NCBI GenBank assembly: GCA_028692275.1
Contig: JAQUXR010000003.1
Coordinates: 1-64,000 of the forward strand
Length of the DNA: 64,000 bases
Source of the DNA: Frisingicoccus sp009929615
GTDB taxonomy: Bacteria; Bacillota; Clostridia; Lachnospirales; Lachnospiraceae
Direction: 5' to 3'
Shown: piece by piece, positions 15,692-24,290 of the stretch
How positions within the stretch are numbered: position 1 is the stretch's first letter
How the letters are laid out: every line of letters starts with the position of its first letter
Translations under genes and position numbers: made by a program
Notes under the pieces: generated by a model
Told to the model about the DNA's origin: nothing
The model's database searches: none
The model's input: the letters and a program-made list of their open reading frames with translations, nothing else

Positions 15692-17559
15692 AATGTCCCT
15701 TCCTTTGCTCGATTTTCAAAATAAACAAATTTATCTATGGCATCTAAAATATCTTTAAATGTCTCTCTCGGTGCTGTATCAATATAGGCTTTTAATATTT
15801 CATTCTCATTCTTTTTATATCGTCCATAAAAGATATCATAAAGATTATGTCCCCGCATATAAATTTGAAAAGCCTCAAAATTATCCCGAATGTCCTGTGG
15901 TCCTTTAATATCCAGCCCTGTCATCTCAGTAAAATGCTGACCACTTTTCAAACGATATAGATATTCCTGCCACTTACTGAAAAGTATATCATAAAATTCC
16001 TCTTCATTGTTTAATATTCCAATTTTAACCATAATTTTCGGGTCGAGAAAATAATTCTCAAAGGAATAGTATTTTAATATAAGGACATTTCTCCGTGTCA
16101 CCTTTGGCATTTTGTCCACATCCGTTACTCTGCACTGGTCATAGTATTTGCAAAGCTGTCCCGCCAGCATCTCCGGGTCTTTACCATCCCCATCACGTAT
16201 CATCAGAAACTGGTCCTTTAAATACAGTTTATTCATATATTTCAGATTAGCGTAGGTCTTAATATTAGTACAACTGTTTGTCGTAATGATGGCCACCCGG
16301 CAGGGTTTTCCCTCTTTATCAAAGATTTCCGAATAATACTTATCCAGCAGCAAGGGCAGCCGGCTCTTATCCTGTTTCCCTTCAACTATAAAAACAAAAT
16401 TGACATTCATCAAATCATTGGCCGTATAACCCAGGTCATCCAATATCCTGTCCACATCCTCCGGTTTTTTGGCTATCGAATAGGACTCTTTGTCCAAAAG
16501 AATCTGACGTATCTGTCTGGACGTGAAATTAAAAAGCATATTTGGAGAGTGCGTCGTAAAAATAACCTGATTGGCCTTTGACAACCTGTATAAAATCTCT
16601 CCTGCCACCTTCTGCAGTCTCGGATGGAGAAAGATTTCCGGGTCCTCCATAAGTATAATGCAGGGGATTCTCTTTCCTCCATAAATATAGGCCTCCAGCA
16701 GAGATAGTATATAAATACACCGCATGCCTGTCCCCATGCGGCTCAAAGATGTATCCACATCTCTCTCCCGATTATGAACAAAACCGTTTACCTTACACAG
16801 GCTATCCATGTTTTCTGCCATATAATAGTAAATATCTTCTCCTACGCCACCATTTTTATGAAAATAATCATTAACACTTTCCGCAAAACGGTTGAAATTC
16901 CCCTGGTATAACTTATACTCCAAAAGGCGGGCTGTCTCCAGCACATTGAGTTCCTCCGGCGTTTTCTGCTCAATTCTTCCAATACAGTTAAAGCAATAAC
17001 GGCATATCTTCGCCGATTCAAAAACACATCGTTTATCCCTCAGCCGTCCAACCCATTCGCTTTCCTGGCAGAAAAAAATATCATCCTGAATATCCAGAAA
17101 ATGTCTCATACTGTCAATGTAATAAAACTTTGGGATTACCTGTGGAATATAATCATTATTTTTATGAATCCCATCCCCATAACGTCTTTGTCCATTTCGA
17201 TTAACCGAAACACCAAATTTCAGAATACCCGTCTCCTCATCATAGGATGGCAATCTTTTTTTAAATTCCTCAAACCACAAATCATAACGTTTATAGATAC
17301 TGACAATACCCTCTTCATTAAACATCTTCAAATCTTCTGCTTCCAGCTTCAATTCGACATCAACCTCTATATTTCCTGCATCCAGATTGAAATCTTCCTC
17401 TGAAACCTGATAAGTGTTATCCAAGACCCGCAAAGCATCTAAGACAACCGTTTTACCTGCATTATTTTTTCCAACCAGAATCAGAACATTTTCAATATCT
17501 TCAATACTCATATCTCTGACCGATTTAAAATTCTGAATACGCAATCTATTTAGCTGCAT
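15688..17559 (-). CDS. OLD-like ATPase-TOPRIM protein with a four-cysteine cluster
   Basis: A 623-residue protein. The N-terminal ABC/AAA_15-type ATPase has Walker A GKNNAGKT (30-37), an ABC-like signature SRMGTGMR near 273, Walker B CIILMEDPEIF (300-310) and the switch TTHSPN (335-340). The C-terminal part is TOPRIM-like: VEGKQD with Glu393 and IRDGDGKD with Asp456 and Asp458. This order matches OLD-family nucleases (as in Gabija GajA) and also a fused AriA/AriB (PARIS-like) layout; which family it belongs to needs profile searches. An insert in the ATPase has Cys178, Cys186, Cys189 and Cys192 (C-x7-C-x2-C-x2-C), suggesting a metal or Fe-S site. It is translationally coupled to the PHP phosphoesterase. 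A DNA repair or phage-defence role is possible. Confidence 0.85.
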   Translation of the reverse strand: MQLNRLRIQNFKSVRDMSIEDIENVLILVGKNNAGKTVVLDALRVLDNTYQVSEEDFNLDAGNIEVDVELKLEAEDLKMFNEEGIVSIYKRYDLWFEEFKKRLPSYDEETGILKFGVSVNRNGQRRYGDGIHKNNDYIPQVIPKFYYIDSMRHFLDIQDDIFFCQESEWVGRLRDKRCVFESAKICRYCFNCIGRIEQKTPEELNVLETARLLEYKLYQGNFNRFAESVNDYFHKNGGVGEDIYYYMAENMDSLCKVNGFVHNRERDVDTSLSRMGTGMRCIYILSLLEAYIYGGKRIPCIILMEDPEIFLHPRLQKVAGEILYRLSKANQVIFTTHSPNMLFNFTSRQIRQILLDKESYSIAKKPEDVDRILDDLGYTANDLMNVNFVFIVEGKQDKSRLPLLLDKYYSEIFDKEGKPCRVAIITTNSCTNIKTYANLKYMNKLYLKDQFLMIRDGDGKDPEMLAGQLCKYYDQCRVTDVDKMPKVTRRNVLILKYYSFENYFLDPKIMVKIGILNNEEEFYDILFSKWQEYLYRLKSGQHFTEMTGLDIKGPQDIRDNFEAFQIYMRGHNLYDIFYGRYKKNENEILKAYIDTAPRETFKDILDAIDKFVYFENRAKEGTL

Positions 17560-17579
17560 GCTCAGGCCCCCTTTATTTT

Positions 17580-17603
17580 TCCAGGGCTGTTGCCAGCCCT
17601 GTT
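17580..17603. terminator. Inverted repeat between the binding-protein and ATPase genes
   Basis: CAGGGCTG/CAGCCCTG with a short loop. Neither strand has a perfect T tract immediately after it, so it may be a weak terminator of the binding-protein gene or an mRNA-stabilising hairpin. Confidence 0.4.
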
Positions 17604-17615
17604 ACGTTCTTTGTT

Positions 17616-18599
17616 TTATTTTGAAAACCGAGTCGTTACAAGAACATCATAATCCACTCTTTTTTCAAGCACTCCGGCCTCTTCTAAAATATTCTGAAGA
17701 AGTTCAAAGGCTTCCTCCGTAAAAATCGTATCCGTTTTCCATGTATCCTGACTATGGTATCGTTCCACGATTGTCTTTAAAGTATCGAAATCCGTCTCCG
17801 CAAATTGGGGCTGAATAATCTTAGCAATTTCTTCACTGCTGTGACTATTAACATAGTCCAGTCCCTTCTGAATGCCATTTGTGAAACTCTGTATAATATC
17901 CGGGTGTTCATTTATATAAGAACCCAAGGCTGAAAAACAGGTATAAGGAACATAGCCCGAATCAACGCCTAAGGAAGCAATAACATGACCTGCCCCCTCT
18001 TTCTCAATACCGGTTGCATGGGGTTCAAACTCAACTGTATACTCCCCTGTACCACCGGCAAAGGCCTCTGCCGTTACACCAAAATCAATATTTTGAATAA
18101 TGGTCAAATCTTTTGCCGGATTAAGACCATTCATCTTTAAAATATACTCAAAAACCATCTGAGGCATACCACCTGCACGGCCTCCAATAACTGTTTTCCC
18201 TTTCAAATCCGACCATTTAAAATTCGGATTATCACTGCGTCCAACAAGGAAATTTCCTGCCCGCTGAGTCAACTGTGCAAAATTTATCGCATAATCACTG
18301 TTACCTTCATTAAAAACATAGATTCCAGCCTCCGGCCCCATAAAGCCAATATCGGCTTCTCCGGCAATCATAGCCGTCATTACCTTATCTGCTCCATTGC
18401 CATTACTCAATTCCACATCAAGGCCTTCTTCCTTGAAGTCCCCTTCTTCCAAAGCTACATACATCGGTGCATAGAAAATGGAATGGGCAACTTCCTGGAG
18501 TCGAACTCTTTTAAGACCTGAAGTGTTCTTGCCGCATCCCATGCACAAACACACTATCAAGGACAAAACCACCACAGATAATAATCTCTTTTTCTTCAT
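17616..18599 (-). CDS. NMT1/SsuA-like ABC substrate-binding lipoprotein (orphan)
   Basis: About 327 residues. A signal peptide ends in a lipobox (CLCMGCG near residue 20). The mature protein has NMT1/THI5-type features: HSIFYAPMYVALEEGDFKEEGLDVEL, GNGADKVMTAMIAGEADIGFMGPE and DLKGKTVIGGRAGGMPQMV. Relatives bind thiamine precursors, sulfonates, nitrate or similar small anions. The ATG at 18599 has a GGGGAGG site at good spacing; an upstream in-frame TTG at 18617 overlaps that site and is rejected. No permease or ATPase gene is adjacent, so its partner components must lie elsewhere. Confidence 0.87.
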   Translation of the reverse strand: MKKKRLLSVVVLSLIVCLCMGCGKNTSGLKRVRLQEVAHSIFYAPMYVALEEGDFKEEGLDVELSNGNGADKVMTAMIAGEADIGFMGPEAGIYVFNEGNSDYAINFAQLTQRAGNFLVGRSDNPNFKWSDLKGKTVIGGRAGGMPQMVFEYILKMNGLNPAKDLTIIQNIDFGVTAEAFAGGTGEYTVEFEPHATGIEKEGAGHVIASLGVDSGYVPYTCFSALGSYINEHPDIIQSFTNGIQKGLDYVNSHSSEEIAKIIQPQFAETDFDTLKTIVERYHSQDTWKTDTIFTEEAFELLQNILEEAGVLEKRVDYDVLVTTRFSK

Positions 18600-18655
18600 A
18601 TCCAACCTCCCCTTCAAACTAATATATAGTATTCAAGGAGAGCATTTAAGTTCCT

Positions 18656-19783
18656 TTATTTCACCTGGATAGCCTTTTGTGGGCACATTTCCTGGCAGCA
18701 GAAACAGGCGATACACTTTTTATAATCATAAACAGGAGCATTCGGTTTATCCAAATGAATGGCTTTGCCCTCAACCGGACAGGCTTCTACACAAATGCCG
18801 CACCGGATACACTGACTCTCAACAATATATGGCTTTCTTTGAAAATGTCTGGACAGCCATCGAAGCTGGCGCCAGATACGACGAACCTCCCTGCCACGGT
18901 TGACATCATAATCCTGCTTTCCATAGTTCTTTCCCACTTGGGATGTTGTAAGAATGCCGTCCCGGGTAAGGACTTCGATATCCTCTTCCCGCCAGACCCC
19001 CAGGCCCATTTTTTCACCCTGCACGTTGGTCGGCACCAATTCCGGTTTTAGATTCATCAAGGCGCAGCAGACGCTGTCCAATGCCACCGGGTCCGTAGAC
19101 AAAAGAAGTACACCCATATCCACCGGAGTTCCCGAAGCCGGTCCATTGCCCTCCATCCCAGTAATCCCATCCATAACATAAAGCTTTGGATTTACAAATT
19201 TATTCAAATCAATCAGCATTCTGGCAAAACTTTCTGCATTTGAATATTTTGTATGACCTTTTGCCTTATGAAGTCCCTGGATACATCCATACATATTCTT
19301 TACTGCTCCGGTCATCCGTTCCAGCTGATGGGTTTTCATTTTTGAAATATTAATCAACGCATCTGTTTTAACGACGGCTTTGGCCATGTGAAAACGTTTT
19401 GCTGCCTTTCCCTCCGGATAATCCGCTAATACGCAGTCAGCAAAATTATCCAGTGGAATACCCAGTTTTTCCATCTCCCCGGTCAATCCACAACCCCTGG
19501 CAATTTTTTCGGTCGAACCCACGCCCGCCGAATCACCATAAGTAATATGGTTGCAGCCTGCCTCCTGGAGAATTCGGGCTACCGCAGAAACAACCAGTGG
19601 GTGGGTCACCACTGCACTGTCAATATCTGCTTTACGCAAAAGATTGGGTTTTAATAAAATCCTTTCATCAGTTCTGACAAAATGCCCAACACCCCCCAGG
19701 GATTCAATTCCCCACTTCAGTTCTTCATATATTCGGGTTTCATCATAATCTTTACAAGTTAACAAAATTACCTGACTTTTCAT
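18656..19783 (-). CDS. DUF362 protein with C-terminal 2x[4Fe-4S] ferredoxin domain
   Basis: About 375 residues. The N-terminal DUF362 domain spans roughly residues 1-290 (ILLKPNLL, THPLVVSAVARIL, ALINISKMKTHQL, KNMYGCI, MDGITGMEGNGP). The C-terminus has two [4Fe-4S] motifs, CIRCGICVEACPVEG and CIACFCCQEMCP. The family is common in anaerobes and probably takes part in an electron-transfer or metal-linked reaction, but no activity is established. The ATG at 19783 follows GGAAGAGG and is preferred over a longer frame that would run into the CPBP gene. It lies 15 nt downstream of that gene. Confidence 0.88.
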   Translation of the reverse strand: MKSQVILLTCKDYDETRIYEELKWGIESLGGVGHFVRTDERILLKPNLLRKADIDSAVVTHPLVVSAVARILQEAGCNHITYGDSAGVGSTEKIARGCGLTGEMEKLGIPLDNFADCVLADYPEGKAAKRFHMAKAVVKTDALINISKMKTHQLERMTGAVKNMYGCIQGLHKAKGHTKYSNAESFARMLIDLNKFVNPKLYVMDGITGMEGNGPASGTPVDMGVLLLSTDPVALDSVCCALMNLKPELVPTNVQGEKMGLGVWREEDIEVLTRDGILTTSQVGKNYGKQDYDVNRGREVRRIWRQLRWLSRHFQRKPYIVESQCIRCGICVEACPVEGKAIHLDKPNAPVYDYKKCIACFCCQEMCPQKAIQVK

Positions 19784-19797
19784 ATATTTCCTCTTCC

Positions 19798-20709
19798 TTA
19801 TGCCAATGTATTTATTACAGTAAGTATCATCATAATCACGATGGATAACAGTAACCAGATATCCCATACATGAGTTTCATCTTTCTGATCTGCTTCCTTT
19901 TTTCTAAAAGCCTCTGAAAATTTCCGACCATTTATTTTAAAGGTTGCCCCTATAACAAGTATAACCAAAGGCAGGGTCAGCGCCGCCAGTATAGCCATCT
20001 GAAGCAGCATCTCCATTGCTCCCGCGCCTGTCCCAACAATACTTTCTGCATTGTACCCGGATTCTACCTGTGCCTGCAAGGTGCTGGCTGAAAAATAACC
20101 CGCCGTCGTTGCAATGCCATTCATAAAGAAATGAACAAACATAGGGGCTGCTAAAGAATCACTGGCTTCAAGCATAGCTACCATAATTAAACCAAGAAAT
20201 ATAGCATAAGGCATCTGATTGAAATTCATATGAAACAGGCCAAAAATAACGGATGTCAGTATCCATGCCAGTATGGGAGATTTTTTTCGATAACTATGAT
20301 ACATAACACCACGCATCAAAAACTCTTCGCCTATCGCAGGCAGAAAAGCCATCACAAGCATGGAAAAGAAATAACCATTCTGATAGAGATTTAAAGCCGT
20401 ACCCGCCACTGCATTGTCTACAAAGAACATAGAAATCATATTGAGCAGGGAAATGGTTGGATAGGCACATAGAATAACCAAAAAGGCAAAGACTATTGTC
20501 CGCACTTTAATATCTTTTAATCGCAGTTCTTCCACTATATCAATTTTCAAAAAAAGCACACTAATAATAGGTACAAGCAGAATTGGCAGCTGGCCTCCCA
20601 ACAGCAATGGTGTTGTATGACGTATTCCAATGAATGCCATAAAAAATTGGATACCAATACTCAATATGGTTGTTAAAAATAATATTTTATTTGCTGTTTT
20701 CGTCTTCAT
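19798..20709 (-). CDS. CPBP family intramembrane metalloprotease
   Basis: A 303-residue multi-pass membrane protein with about eight hydrophobic segments. The CPBP (CAAX protease and bacteriocin-processing) motifs are present: GEEFLMRG (EExxxR), FGLFHMNFNQ (FxxxH) and HFFMNG (HxxxN). Family members cleave within or near membranes and take part in prenyl-protein processing, bacteriocin immunity or signalling; the substrate here is unknown. It is divergent from the DUF1836 gene and probably co-transcribed with the DUF362 gene. Confidence 0.87.
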   Translation of the reverse strand: MKTKTANKILFLTTILSIGIQFFMAFIGIRHTTPLLLGGQLPILLVPIISVLFLKIDIVEELRLKDIKVRTIVFAFLVILCAYPTISLLNMISMFFVDNAVAGTALNLYQNGYFFSMLVMAFLPAIGEEFLMRGVMYHSYRKKSPILAWILTSVIFGLFHMNFNQMPYAIFLGLIMVAMLEASDSLAAPMFVHFFMNGIATTAGYFSASTLQAQVESGYNAESIVGTGAGAMEMLLQMAILAALTLPLVILVIGATFKINGRKFSEAFRKKEADQKDETHVWDIWLLLSIVIMMILTVINTLA

Positions 20710-20765
20710 AGTTGTCCCTTCTATTCCGCTTTATGTAGTTATTATAACTATATGATGCGTCATGA

Positions 20766-20793
20766 TTGACTTTTTCATATAATTCGATATAAT
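20766..20793 (+). promoter_or_regulatory. Promoter of the DUF1836 gene
   Basis: TTGACT, a 16-nt spacer and a perfect TATAAT on the plus strand, 52 nt before the ATG at 20845. Confidence 0.7.
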
Positions 20794-20844
20794 AAGACAT
20801 AGTAGAGGGTATTTTCCCCCAATTTGTACAGGAGTGTGTCGTTT

Positions 20845-21471
20845 ATGGATAATTTTCCTTCAATACAATCCATTCTGGATGATTTTATCCAGCATATGGA
20901 AAACAACCAGCCAATTTCAGCTTCAGAGCTTCCTGATATTGCCCTTTATATGGACCAGGTAACAACCTTCATGGATAACCGTCTGGAACATTCAAAACGG
21001 TATGAAGAAGACAAGATTCTCACCAAAACCATGATTAATAATTATGCTAAGAATCATCTTCTTCCACCACCGGATAAAAAGAAGTATTCCAAAGATCATA
21101 TGCTGCTTTTGATATTCATTTACTATTTCAAAAATATACTTTCAATTAATGATATCCAGAAGCTGCTTACCCCTATGACGAATCGCTACTTTAAGAATAC
21201 CGATGGCCTGGACATGTCCTGGCTTTACAGTCATATCATGGATAAGGAACCCCTTCAGGCCAAACGTATCGGTGAAGATATCCGGCAGATTTCCGAAGAA
21301 GCCAGTCATATTTTTCCGGAAGCCCCTAAAGAAGAGGGTGAATATCTTCAGCTTCTTTCTCTGGTTGCACTGCTTTCCTGTGATGTTTATATGAAAAAAC
21401 AGTTAATCGAAAAGCTGATTGATTCTTTCTCTTTTCCTGAGAATGAAGAAGCATCGAAAAAAAAACGCTGA
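20845..21471 (+). CDS. DUF1836 domain protein
   Basis: About 208 residues. The region ILTKTMINNYAKNHLLPPPDKKKYSKDHMLLLIFIYYF is typical of DUF1836 and resembles a MerR-like winged helix recognition region (MINNYAK...LPPP), so a DNA-binding role is plausible but unproven. The ATG at 20845 is preceded by AGGAG and is preferred over an upstream TTG at 20824. The family is common in Lachnospiraceae and other Clostridia. It has its own promoter and terminator. Confidence 0.85.
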   Translation: MDNFPSIQSILDDFIQHMENNQPISASELPDIALYMDQVTTFMDNRLEHSKRYEEDKILTKTMINNYAKNHLLPPPDKKKYSKDHMLLLIFIYYFKNILSINDIQKLLTPMTNRYFKNTDGLDMSWLYSHIMDKEPLQAKRIGEDIRQISEEASHIFPEAPKEEGEYLQLLSLVALLSCDVYMKKQLIEKLIDSFSFPENEEASKKKR

Positions 21472-21476
21472 TAAAA

Positions 21477-21513
21477 AAACACCTGTTTCTCGTTATAGAG
21501 AAACAGGTGTTTC
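21477..21513. terminator. Bidirectional terminator
   Basis: ACACCTGTTTCTC/GAGAAACAGGTGT stem with a 6-nt loop, flanked by A and T runs. It serves the DUF1836 gene on the plus strand and the YerC-type gene on the minus strand. Confidence 0.92.
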
Positions 21514-21813
21514 TTAATTATCTTTTTTATCCTGAATACGCTGCATGGCTAAATCATAGCCATCATTACCGTAATTCAAAGATCTATTTACCCGGCTGAT
21601 TGTTGCCGTAGATGCTCCTGTTTTCTCCGCAATTTCCAAATAGGTTTTATGCTGGCGAAGCATTCTGGCTACTTCAAATCTCTGGGATAATGAAAGTATC
21701 TCATTAATTGTTGCCAAATCTTCAAAAAAGTCAAAGCACTCATCCACTGTTTCCAGTTTAATTATTGCATCAAATAACGTTTCCACCGCTGGTGTACGTA
21801 TTTTTTTATTCAT
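21514..21813 (-). CDS. YerC/YecD family TrpR-related protein
   Basis: About 99 residues with a TrpR-like helix-turn-helix fold: LATINEILSLSQRFEVARML, then TYLEIAEKTGASTATISRVNRSLNYGNDGY. Members of this family are thought to regulate transcription; the targets are unknown. The ATG at 21813 is preceded by AAAGGGTGGG; an upstream GTG at 21825 lies inside that site and is rejected. Confidence 0.88.
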   Translation of the reverse strand: MNKKIRTPAVETLFDAIIKLETVDECFDFFEDLATINEILSLSQRFEVARMLRQHKTYLEIAEKTGASTATISRVNRSLNYGNDGYDLAMQRIQDKKDN

Positions 21814-21885
21814 AATTATTCCCACCCTTTAATACTGTAAATTCTGAAATCATCTTCTTTATCTTAGCATTATAACTCAACAAAG

Positions 21886-22608
21886 TCAATGAATTTCATA
21901 CTGTTCAATGGCCGCTTCTATCCTGCTTTTAACAAGTTCTGCAATTTCTGTTGTTTTCATATCCTTATAGGTTTCATAATAGATTGGCTCGAGATAATGT
22001 ATCTGGGCTGTTATCTTCTTAATCGAATGAATATCAAAGGCTTTGTAAGAATCAATAATAGCAACCGGAACAATCGGACACTTTGCATAAACAGCACTTT
22101 TAAAAGCCCCGCCTTTAAAAGGAAGCAGCTTATTTCCCTGCCGGCTTCGCGTTCCTTCTGCAAAAATAAGATAATTTCTTCCCTGCTTTACTTCCTCAGA
22201 AACCTGCTTGATAACCGTCATAGACTGACGCACATCGGAACGGTCCATAGCCTTTGCATGAATCAACCGTGCTATCTGACGAATAAGAAAAACATGAGCC
22301 ACTTCAATCTTCATAACAAAGGAGAAAAAACGTCCATGGGTATCAAAGAAAAGAAGGGTGTCAAATAATCCCTGGTGATTCGGGAATAAAATGTAGCCAT
22401 TCTCTTTCGGCAGATTCTCTTTACCAGAACATATGACATTAACTCTGCCGGCTTTATTCGCTCTATGGGTCAATTCCTGAAGCAGCGCATAGCGTTTTTC
22501 TTCATCATATTTCTCAAAATTTTCATCTTTGCCATAATGGCAAATCTTGTACCACCATTCCGGCACCTTATAGAACAACCGGATAACCATCAATATAATT
22601 CGTTCCAT
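21886..22608 (-). CDS. plsC: 1-acyl-sn-glycerol-3-phosphate acyltransferase
   Basis: A 240-residue PlsC-type acyltransferase that makes phosphatidic acid at the membrane. The HxxxxD motif is NHQGLFDTLLFF and the glycerol-phosphate-binding motif is FAEGTRSRQG; PIVPVAIIDSY follows. A hydrophobic N-terminal segment anchors it. It is downstream of sigK on the same strand. Confidence 0.88.
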   Translation of the reverse strand: MERIILMVIRLFYKVPEWWYKICHYGKDENFEKYDEEKRYALLQELTHRANKAGRVNVICSGKENLPKENGYILFPNHQGLFDTLLFFDTHGRFFSFVMKIEVAHVFLIRQIARLIHAKAMDRSDVRQSMTVIKQVSEEVKQGRNYLIFAEGTRSRQGNKLLPFKGGAFKSAVYAKCPIVPVAIIDSYKAFDIHSIKKITAQIHYLEPIYYETYKDMKTTEIAELVKSRIEAAIEQYEIH

Positions 22609-22672
22609 GATAAAACTCCACTTCCTCTTTATAGTGTAACAGCCATATGTATCATATCACAAAATGACAAAA

Positions 22673-23302
22673 TCAACAATCTTCCATCATATGCCTTCGT
22701 AATTTTTCCAGGGCCTTTTTCTCAATTCGACTGACATAGCTTCTTGAAATTCCCATATGCTTTCCTATCTCTCTCTGAGTAACTTCCCTGAATCCATGAA
22801 GTCCATATCTCCTGTATATGATTTCCCGTTCCCGTTCATTTAATACCTCTGCAATGGCATGATACATTTTTTGAATGCGTTCTGACAGCATCATATTATC
22901 AACAATATCCGTGGTTGTATCCTCAACCACATCAATAAAGCTGATTTCGTTGCCCTCTTTGTCTGTCCCGATAGGCTCGTAGAGGGATATCTCCCTATTC
23001 AGTTTTCTTTCCGTACGAAGCATCATCAAGAGTTCATTATCAATACATCGTGCCGCATACGTTCCCAGTCGGCTGCCTTTATCGGTTTTAAACGTGTTTA
23101 CGGCCTTTACAAGTCCGACAATTCCAATGGCAATGAGTTCATCTGAATCCCGGCCTGTGCTGGCATATTTCTTTACGATATGAGCTACCAGCCGTAGATT
23201 CCTTTCAACTAATATATTCTTCGCATCTATATCTCCCGCCTTGTATCTGGAAAGATAATAGGCTTCTTCTTCGCTGCTCAATGGTTTCGGAAATGACTGC
23301 AA
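22673..23302 (-). CDS. sigK: Sporulation sigma factor SigK (intact gene)
   Basis: A 209-residue sigma-70-family factor for late mother-cell gene expression. SFPKPLSSEEE near the N-terminus, ERNLRLVAHIVKKY and DELIAIGIVGLVKAV (region 2), and TQREIGKHMGISRSYVSRIEKKAL (region 4) match SigK. The gene is not split by a skin-type element. The only suitable start is TTG at 23302, preceded by AGGGGTG at 8-nt spacing. That site lies in the 3' arm of a hairpin, and a possible sigma-K/E-type -10 lies in its loop (see those entries). A processed pro-sequence is not obvious. Confidence 0.88.
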   Translation of the reverse strand: MQSFPKPLSSEEEAYYLSRYKAGDIDAKNILVERNLRLVAHIVKKYASTGRDSDELIAIGIVGLVKAVNTFKTDKGSRLGTYAARCIDNELLMMLRTERKLNREISLYEPIGTDKEGNEISFIDVVEDTTTDIVDNMMLSERIQKMYHAIAEVLNEREREIIYRRYGLHGFREVTQREIGKHMGISRSYVSRIEKKALEKLRRHMMEDC

Positions 23303-23360
23303 GAAAAAAGCACCCCTATGCGACCTTTAATTTATTTTATGCGTCGCTTAAGGATGCTGT
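23303..23360 (-). terminator. Hairpin between MBL gene and sigK, containing the sigK ribosome site
   Basis: On the minus strand the left arm 23357-23341 (GCATCCTTAAGCGACGC) pairs imperfectly with the right arm 23324-23310 (GTCGCATAGGGGTGC) and is followed by TTTTTT. It is a credible terminator for the MBL gene. The right arm includes AGGGGTG, the sigK ribosome-binding site, so transcripts reading through would have that site sequestered. Confidence 0.6.
23333..23360 (-). promoter_or_regulatory. Possible sigma-K/sigma-E type promoter of sigK
   Basis: Minus strand CATAAAATA (23341-23333) fits the sigma-K -10 consensus CATAnnnTA, and AC (23360-23359) stands 17 nt upstream. Initiation here would remove the left arm of the hairpin and free the sigK ribosome-binding site. 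This is a pattern match only. Confidence 0.4.
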
Positions 23361-23376
23361 GTCTGTCCCTGTATTT

Positions 23377-24270
23377 TTACATATTATTTCTATGATATAC
23401 GATATAGATTGTGTCCATTCCATCCGGACTTTCGCCATTGAGAGGTTCCTTGTACAACAGTGCCGGAGCACCTGTCCTTGGATGATAAAATACTCTGCTT
23501 TCCTCAATTTTCACATGGTCAATAGCTTCAGGAAGTCGTTTCAGCAGCCACGGGGAAAGAATTTTTCTACGATGCGATGGCACAATGCCCTTAATTGGAT
23601 ATTTTTCCAGCTCCTTGATATTATTTCTGTAAATATAAAGTGGGGCACTATTATCAAACATAAGCCACATACTGTAATCTAAATCATCTCCCGCAAATAA
23701 GAGATGACTTTTCCAATCGAAAAACATAACGCTGCCGCCGGTATGGCCAGGCATAAAAATGGTTTCAATTAAATGATTTTCTGGGGATGGCTCGTCAAAT
23801 TCAAAGCTCTGGTTGCATCGCTCTTCCTCAGCATCCAGGTCAACGGTCTGTCCATTAATCAACCAGCAAAACTCTTCCGTTGAGCCCTCGTACCATGCCT
23901 GTCTGTCAAAATCCTCAGGCCATACATTGGGTTTTCCCAAAGCCTTTTGAAGGGTTTCAAATCTTGCAGCTATCAAAGCTTTCTGATGTACCTGGTAATC
24001 TGTATAAATATCCTTGTCCGATGGGTTCATCCAGACTCTGCGAAAAAATCGGTTCCCTCCAACATGGTCTGTATGCCCATGGGTATTAACAACTCTCAGC
24101 GGCAAATCTGTTATCGACTCTACCACCTCTTTGATATTGGCAAAGCCATAGCCTGTATCAATTAAAAGTGCACGGCATTTTCCAACGATTAATGTAGAAT
24201 TAACTCCCGCCGACTCATATATCTGATAAATATTTTCTGCAATTTCTGTGACTTCAAAAAAATCTTTCAT
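23377..24270 (-). CDS. MBL-fold metallo-hydrolase
   Basis: A 297-residue metallo-beta-lactamase-fold hydrolase. The metal motif is VNTHGHTDHVGG; further ligands lie in IFMPGHTGGSVMF and FAGDDLDYSMW. Function within the superfamily (glyoxalase-like, lactonase or other) cannot be assigned. It stands alone upstream of sigK, and its 3' end leads into the hairpin at 23303-23360. Confidence 0.85.
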   Translation of the reverse strand: MKDFFEVTEIAENIYQIYESAGVNSTLIVGKCRALLIDTGYGFANIKEVVESITDLPLRVVNTHGHTDHVGGNRFFRRVWMNPSDKDIYTDYQVHQKALIAARFETLQKALGKPNVWPEDFDRQAWYEGSTEEFCWLINGQTVDLDAEEERCNQSFEFDEPSPENHLIETIFMPGHTGGSVMFFDWKSHLLFAGDDLDYSMWLMFDNSAPLYIYRNNIKELEKYPIKGIVPSHRRKILSPWLLKRLPEAIDHVKIEESRVFYHPRTGAPALLYKEPLNGESPDGMDTIYIVYHRNNM

Positions 24271-24290
24271 CTCTCATCCCGCCTCATTTA

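Noticed and set aside
16473..16720. Short minus-strand frames inside the ATPase-TOPRIM gene
   Set aside because: They are out-of-frame shadows of the long gene, which itself has continuous motifs.
22673..23302. Interruption of sigK by a skin-like element
   Set aside because: The gene reads continuously from region 2 to region 4 with no insertion or recombinase nearby.
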